Made by a program: the position numbers and the translations under genes
The notes under the pieces: model-generated
What the model saw: the letters and a program-made list of their open reading frames with translations, nothing else
The model's database searches: none
Told to the model about the DNA's origin: nothing
Part shown: positions 59,850 through 64,000 of the stretch, in pieces
Numbering within the stretch: the stretch's first letter is position 1
Layout: the number at the start of each line of letters is the position of its first letter
NCBI GenBank assembly: GCA_020073665.1
Contig: JAIQEU010000001.1
Location: 248,001-312,000, forward strand
Reading direction: 5' to 3'
DNA length: 64,000 bases
Source of the DNA: Terriglobia bacterium
Lineage (GTDB): Bacteria; Acidobacteriota; Terriglobia; Terriglobales; Acidobacteriaceae

Positions 59850-60974
59850 ATGAATATTGATGATCTGCTGCGTATCGCTATGGAGCGGCGCGCCTCTGAC
59901 TTGCACCTGAAGGTGGGAAACTACCCTCACCTGCGCATTGACGGCGAACTGATTCCGCTCACCGACCAGCCCCGCGTCAGCGCCGAAGACATGCTGACCA
60001 TGGCGTTCAGCATGATGTCGGCGCGCCAGAAGCAGAAGTTCAAAGAGACCACCGAAATCGATATGGCGTACGGCGTGGCCGGACTGGGCCGCTTCCGTGT
60101 GAACGTATTCCAGCAGCGCGGCAACGTGGGACTGGTGCTGCGCGTCATTCCCACCAAGATTCGCGCGCTCGATGAACTGTATCTGCCCAAGGTGGTGGAA
60201 CAGGTTTGCGACATGCCGCGCGGCCTGATCCTGGTCACGGGCGTCACCGGTTCCGGTAAATCCACTACCCTGGCTGCCATGGTGGACCGCATCAACTCGA
60301 CCCGGGCCGAACATATCATCACCATTGAGGACCCAATCGAATTCCTGCACCGCGACAAGAAGGGTTACGTGAACCAGCGCGAGGTGGAGGTGGACACGCC
60401 TTCGTTCGGCGCGGCCTTGCGCGCTTCTCTGCGTCAGGATCCCGACGTCATCCTGGTCGGCGAAATGCGCGATCTGGAAACCATCAGCACCGCGCTGCAC
60501 GCCGCCGAAACCGGTCACATGGTGTTCTCCACGTTGCACACGCTGGACGCGGTAGAAACCATCAACCGCATTATCGCCATTTTCCCGCCGCCAGAGCAGA
60601 AACAGATTCGGCTGCAGCTGGCGGCCATCTTGCGCGCGGTTATCAGCCAGCGCCTGGTAAAGCGCTGCGACGGCGATGGCCGTGTGCCGGCCGTCGAAGT
60701 CATGATCAACACCGCCTACATCCGGGAATGCATCCTGGTGCCGGAAAAGACCCGCGCCGTCCGCGACGCGATTTCCGCCGGCACCTCGCAATACGGCATG
60801 CAGACCTTTGACCAGTCGTTGTGGGACTTGTTCCAGGCAGGACTGATCAACTACGAAACCGCGCTGGAGAATGCCTCCAACGCCGACGACTTCAAGCTAC
60901 GCATGCAGGGTATTTCGTCGACCAGCGACGCTTCCCGCAATGCCATGCAGACCGCCGGGTATGGCGGCCGCTGA
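59850..60974 (+). CDS. pilT: type IV pilus retraction ATPase PilT
   Basis: 374 residues. MNIDDLLRIAMERRASDLHLKVG start, Walker A GVTGSGKST at 131-139, ASP box EDPIEFLHRDKKGYVNQREV, Walker B ASLRQDPDVILVGEMRD, HIS box LHTAETGH-like TALHAAETGHMVFSTLHT, and AIFPPPEQKQIRLQLA. PilT hexamers disassemble pili from the inner membrane side; PilU or a paralogue is an alternative. GGGGGAAG before the ATG supports the start. No other pil genes are nearby. Confidence 0.92.
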   Translation: MNIDDLLRIAMERRASDLHLKVGNYPHLRIDGELIPLTDQPRVSAEDMLTMAFSMMSARQKQKFKETTEIDMAYGVAGLGRFRVNVFQQRGNVGLVLRVIPTKIRALDELYLPKVVEQVCDMPRGLILVTGVTGSGKSTTLAAMVDRINSTRAEHIITIEDPIEFLHRDKKGYVNQREVEVDTPSFGAALRASLRQDPDVILVGEMRDLETISTALHAAETGHMVFSTLHTLDAVETINRIIAIFPPPEQKQIRLQLAAILRAVISQRLVKRCDGDGRVPAVEVMINTAYIRECILVPEKTRAVRDAISAGTSQYGMQTFDQSLWDLFQAGLINYETALENASNADDFKLRMQGISSTSDASRNAMQTAGYGGR

Positions 60975-60995
60975 GTTTTTCCTCCGAGAACGTTT

Positions 60996-61025
60996 GGGCG
61001 CGCCCGTAAGCGCGCCCTTTTTTTT
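60996..61025 (+). terminator. intrinsic terminator after pilT
   Basis: GGGCGCG (60996-61002), 8-nt loop, CGCGCCC (61011-61017), then eight T. Confidence 0.92.
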
Positions 61026-61067
61026 GGAGATGAGAGAAGATTTTCCTGGCTTAGCGAAGCGTGTTCG

Positions 61068-61436
61068 CTAGCAGGCTACGTGGTGGACTGGCCACTCGTG
61101 GGTACCGCCCAGAACCACCAGGGCATCGTGCAGGGAGGAAATATCGAAGATATGATCCAACCCCGTGCGCTGCAAGGTCTCGAGCACGAAGTGCGAGGGG
61201 TTCACCAGCTTCAGTTGGATGCCGCGAGCCCGCGTCCAGTGATGCAACGACACGAGGGCGGTTAGGCCGCCGGCGTCAATCGTCTCGACGTCACTTAAGT
61301 CCAGCACCACGATGCGGGTATCCCGCTCGCTCACCACGGCGTTCCGCAACGTGCCCACTGCGTCACCACGCACAATGCGCCCGAAGCACCGCACCACCAC
61401 CACATCGCCCGTTTTTTCGACATCCAGGGTAAGCAT
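61068..61436 (-). CDS. STAS domain (anti-sigma-factor-antagonist-like) protein without phospho-serine
   Basis: 122 residues: MLTLDVEKTGDVVVVRCFGRI, RIVVLDLSDVETIDAGGLTALVSLH and IQLKLVNPSHFVLETLQRTGL are the STAS strands and helices. In SpoIIAA-type proteins the D-S-S-G loop carries the regulated serine; here the loop reads D54-A-G-G, so phosphorylation control at that site is lost. It may be a constitutive antagonist or scaffold. No anti-sigma kinase is adjacent. Confidence 0.85.
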   Translation of the reverse strand: MLTLDVEKTGDVVVVRCFGRIVRGDAVGTLRNAVVSERDTRIVVLDLSDVETIDAGGLTALVSLHHWTRARGIQLKLVNPSHFVLETLQRTGLDHIFDISSLHDALVVLGGTHEWPVHHVAC

Positions 61437-61571
61437 GACTGGTTTCCTTCGCTCTATTTAGTTAGACGAAACACTGTGTTGGACGTTACCAGACCGCCGA
61501 ACAGAAAGTTGTCAACGTATTGCAAAATCTTCCTGCTCAAGCGCTTCCGGCTACAATAGTAGTTACGCAAA

Positions 61572-62117
61572 ATGGCGTTCTCCAGTTCCAGGAAACTGTT
61601 CACCGAAGACGAGCTTTACGCCTACGCCGTCGGCGCCCTGGGCCGGCACATGCGCACGGTGGCGGAGTTGAAACGCCTGCTGCGCCGCCGGGTTGAGGCC
61701 GAAACCGAGATCGGGCAGACCCTGGTGGAGCTGGTCATCCGGCGCCTGAAAGATCATGGCTACCTGAACGACAGCCAGTATGCAGCCGCGTATTCCTCGC
61801 TGCGGCGCGATAACGAGAAATTCGGGCGGCGGCGCGTCATCACCGATCTGAAGGTCAAGGGCGTCCACGGAGAAGTGATTGAAAAGGCGATTGCCTCGGC
61901 CTATGACGAGGTGAACGAGGAGAAGCAGGCGCGCGCCTATCTGAGCCGCAAGCGCTTGCAAAAGCCCAAAGACCAGAAACAGGCCGCGCGTATTTTTCGC
62001 CAACTCACGCGCGCCGGGTTTGGCTCGAAAACCATATTTACCATTTTGAAGAAGTGGGATGTGGACGACGAGATGTTGAGCGCGCTCGAAACCGAAGAAC
62101 CGGGCGACGAGTCTTAA
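61572..62117 (+). CDS. recX: regulatory protein RecX
   Basis: 181 residues with three-helix RecX repeats: LYAYAVGALGRHMRTVAELKRLLRRR, VIRRLKDHGYLNDSQYAAAY, FGRRRVITDLKVKGV and ARIFRQLTRAGFGSKTIFTIL. RecX binds RecA filaments and limits recombination. It lies upstream of alaS, as often, with one small secreted protein between; recA itself is not in the window. Confidence 0.92.
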   Translation: MAFSSSRKLFTEDELYAYAVGALGRHMRTVAELKRLLRRRVEAETEIGQTLVELVIRRLKDHGYLNDSQYAAAYSSLRRDNEKFGRRRVITDLKVKGVHGEVIEKAIASAYDEVNEEKQARAYLSRKRLQKPKDQKQAARIFRQLTRAGFGSKTIFTILKKWDVDDEMLSALETEEPGDES

Positions 62118-62192
62118 ACAACAGGCATTGCGTCTCCGCCGGAAATGCTACATACTTCCCGTCTCATTCCCAACTCAACGCAGGAGGTCAGC

Positions 62193-62582
62193 ATGAGATC
62201 AAGACTGGCAACATTGTTTGTGGCAGTGCTACTTAGCACCGCGGCGTTTGCCTACACCCAGGGCGTGGCCGCGGATGTGGACAAGACGGCCAAAGACACC
62301 GGCGCCGCCACCAAGAAGGCGGCTAAGAAGACCGCTCACGCCACCACCAAGGCCGCCGACAAGACCGAGGACACTACCGAAAACGCGGCCAAGAAAACCG
62401 GCCACGTCACCAAGACCTCGGCGAAAAAGACCGCCGACGCCACCACCAAGGCCGCCGACAAGACCGAGGACACCACCGAGGGCGCGGCCAAGAAAACCGG
62501 CCACGGGATCAAGAAGGGCGTGAAGAGTGTGGGCCACGGGGTGAAGAAGGGCGCCGAGAAAACCGAAGATGCGGTGAAGTAG
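62193..62582 (+). CDS. secreted Lys/Ala/Thr-rich LEA-like repeat protein
   Basis: 129 residues with a signal peptide (MRSRLATLFVAVLLSTAAFA). The mature part is a 33-residue repeat (99 bp at DNA level: second copy starts at 62440, first at 62341) made of ~11-residue LEA-3-like units such as KAADKTEDTTE and AAKKTGH, ending in KKGVKSVGHGVKKGAEKTED. It is extremely hydrophilic and probably disordered or amphipathic-helical. A role in desiccation or envelope stress is a guess. AGGAGG (62182-62187) with a 5-nt spacer supports the start. Confidence 0.75.
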   Translation: MRSRLATLFVAVLLSTAAFAYTQGVAADVDKTAKDTGAATKKAAKKTAHATTKAADKTEDTTENAAKKTGHVTKTSAKKTADATTKAADKTEDTTEGAAKKTGHGIKKGVKSVGHGVKKGAEKTEDAVK

Positions 62583-62636
62583 CTCGAGGCGCTCCACAAG
62601 CGACGTCAGATATCGAGTCCCTGCGGGGCCACCACC

Positions 62637-62724
62637 CGTCCCGTAGGGACACCTGATAGTAGCCCGCCAGTTCACTGGCAGGTACGCGCCAATGTTGGGC
62701 ACCGCGTCCCGTAGGAACACCTGA
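62637..62724. repeat. CGTCCCGTAGG-type repeat pair
   Basis: CGTCCCGTAGGGACACCTGA (62637-62656) and CGTCCCGTAGGAACACCTGA (62705-62724), one mismatch apart, with a CCAGT-TC-ACTGG hairpin between. This is the leader region of alaS; no gene is seen in 62583-62828. Confidence 0.7.
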
Positions 62725-62828
62725 AACCTGCCATCAACTCTCGCCACCTTCTGTGACGGTTGAACATCCGCCTGATGCTAAAATCAGGGTTTGCACCCAC
62801 ATCCGACCTCGGCCCTGTACAGACACGC

Positions 62829-64000
<1,172 letters not shown>

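Noticed and set aside
62229-62747. 172-codon minus-strand ORF over the LEA-like gene
   Set aside because: Gly/Leu/Val repeat translation is the mirror of the tandem-repeat gene, which has signal peptide and Shine-Dalgarno.

Overview
The window looks like a chromosomal segment of an Acidobacteriota genome (Terriglobia / Koribacter-like). The sequence is GC-rich. It carries several families that are expanded in that phylum: four VWFA-related lipoprotein-like proteins (TIGR03436 type), an Oar-like TonB-type outer-membrane protein with a carboxypeptidase-regulatory N-domain, an ADOP-type MacB/FtsX permease, two Ser/Thr kinases fused to TolB/PD40 beta-propellers, and MglA. Assignment is by family content; no rRNA or tRNA lies in the window.

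Layout. 0-14 kb is accessory: the 5' end of an FG-GAP/VCBS protein, a di-haem DUF1111 oxidoreductase, a VWFA protein, a broken acidobacterial gene, a cNMP-binding protein with a CRP-like site upstream, a membrane-anchored RppH-like Nudix protein, an AhpD-like protein, a HAF-repeat protein, a papain-like protease and a large Oar-like receptor. 13.7-17.7 kb has rpsU, a zinc-ribbon protein, a receiver protein, mtaB and an SRPBCC protein. Between mtaB and SRPBCC lies a selenoprotein gene of the SelW/Rdx family (CxxU, in-frame UGA followed by a bacterial-SECIS-like hairpin) that ordinary gene calling would cut. 17.7-21 kb is a nuclease-rich island (vsr with small co-oriented ORFs, a divergent XRE-HNH pair sharing a palindromic operator, and a PDDEXK_5 nuclease with an attenuator-like leader).

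23-28 kb is the translation cluster infC-rpmI-rplT-pheS-pheT; infC probably starts at AUC. It is followed by an aminotransferase, a ZapB-like/ZapA pair with a 6S RNA candidate behind zapA, lgt and an RluD-type pseudouridine synthase. 32-50 kb is envelope and signalling: VWFA proteins, ADOP permease, mglA, two kinase-propeller proteins, PilZ and PilZ-GAF proteins, and an M19-like protein lacking its HxD metal motif. 50-64 kb holds M13 and M48 peptidases, a stand-alone ClpB-D2-like ATPase, a LysM/glycosidase-like protein, ilvE, a DinB protein, a PIN/Phd toxin-antitoxin pair, a PilT ATPase, a STAS protein, recX, a secreted LEA-like repeat protein and the start of alaS.

The non-coding DNA is dominated by dispersed repeats: (i) palindromic composite elements built on GGTGCCCCACCC...GGGTGGG hairpins; (ii) arrays of 7-bp units of at least five sequence types, often as inverted pairs that form long hairpins, plus an 8-bp type; (iii) GGCTAAAGCC-type and CGTCCCGTAGG-type repeats. 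They fill operon spacers (pheS-pheT), create stop codons (mtaB), interrupt genes and extend coding sequences in frame (mtaB, signal peptide of the Oar-like receptor).
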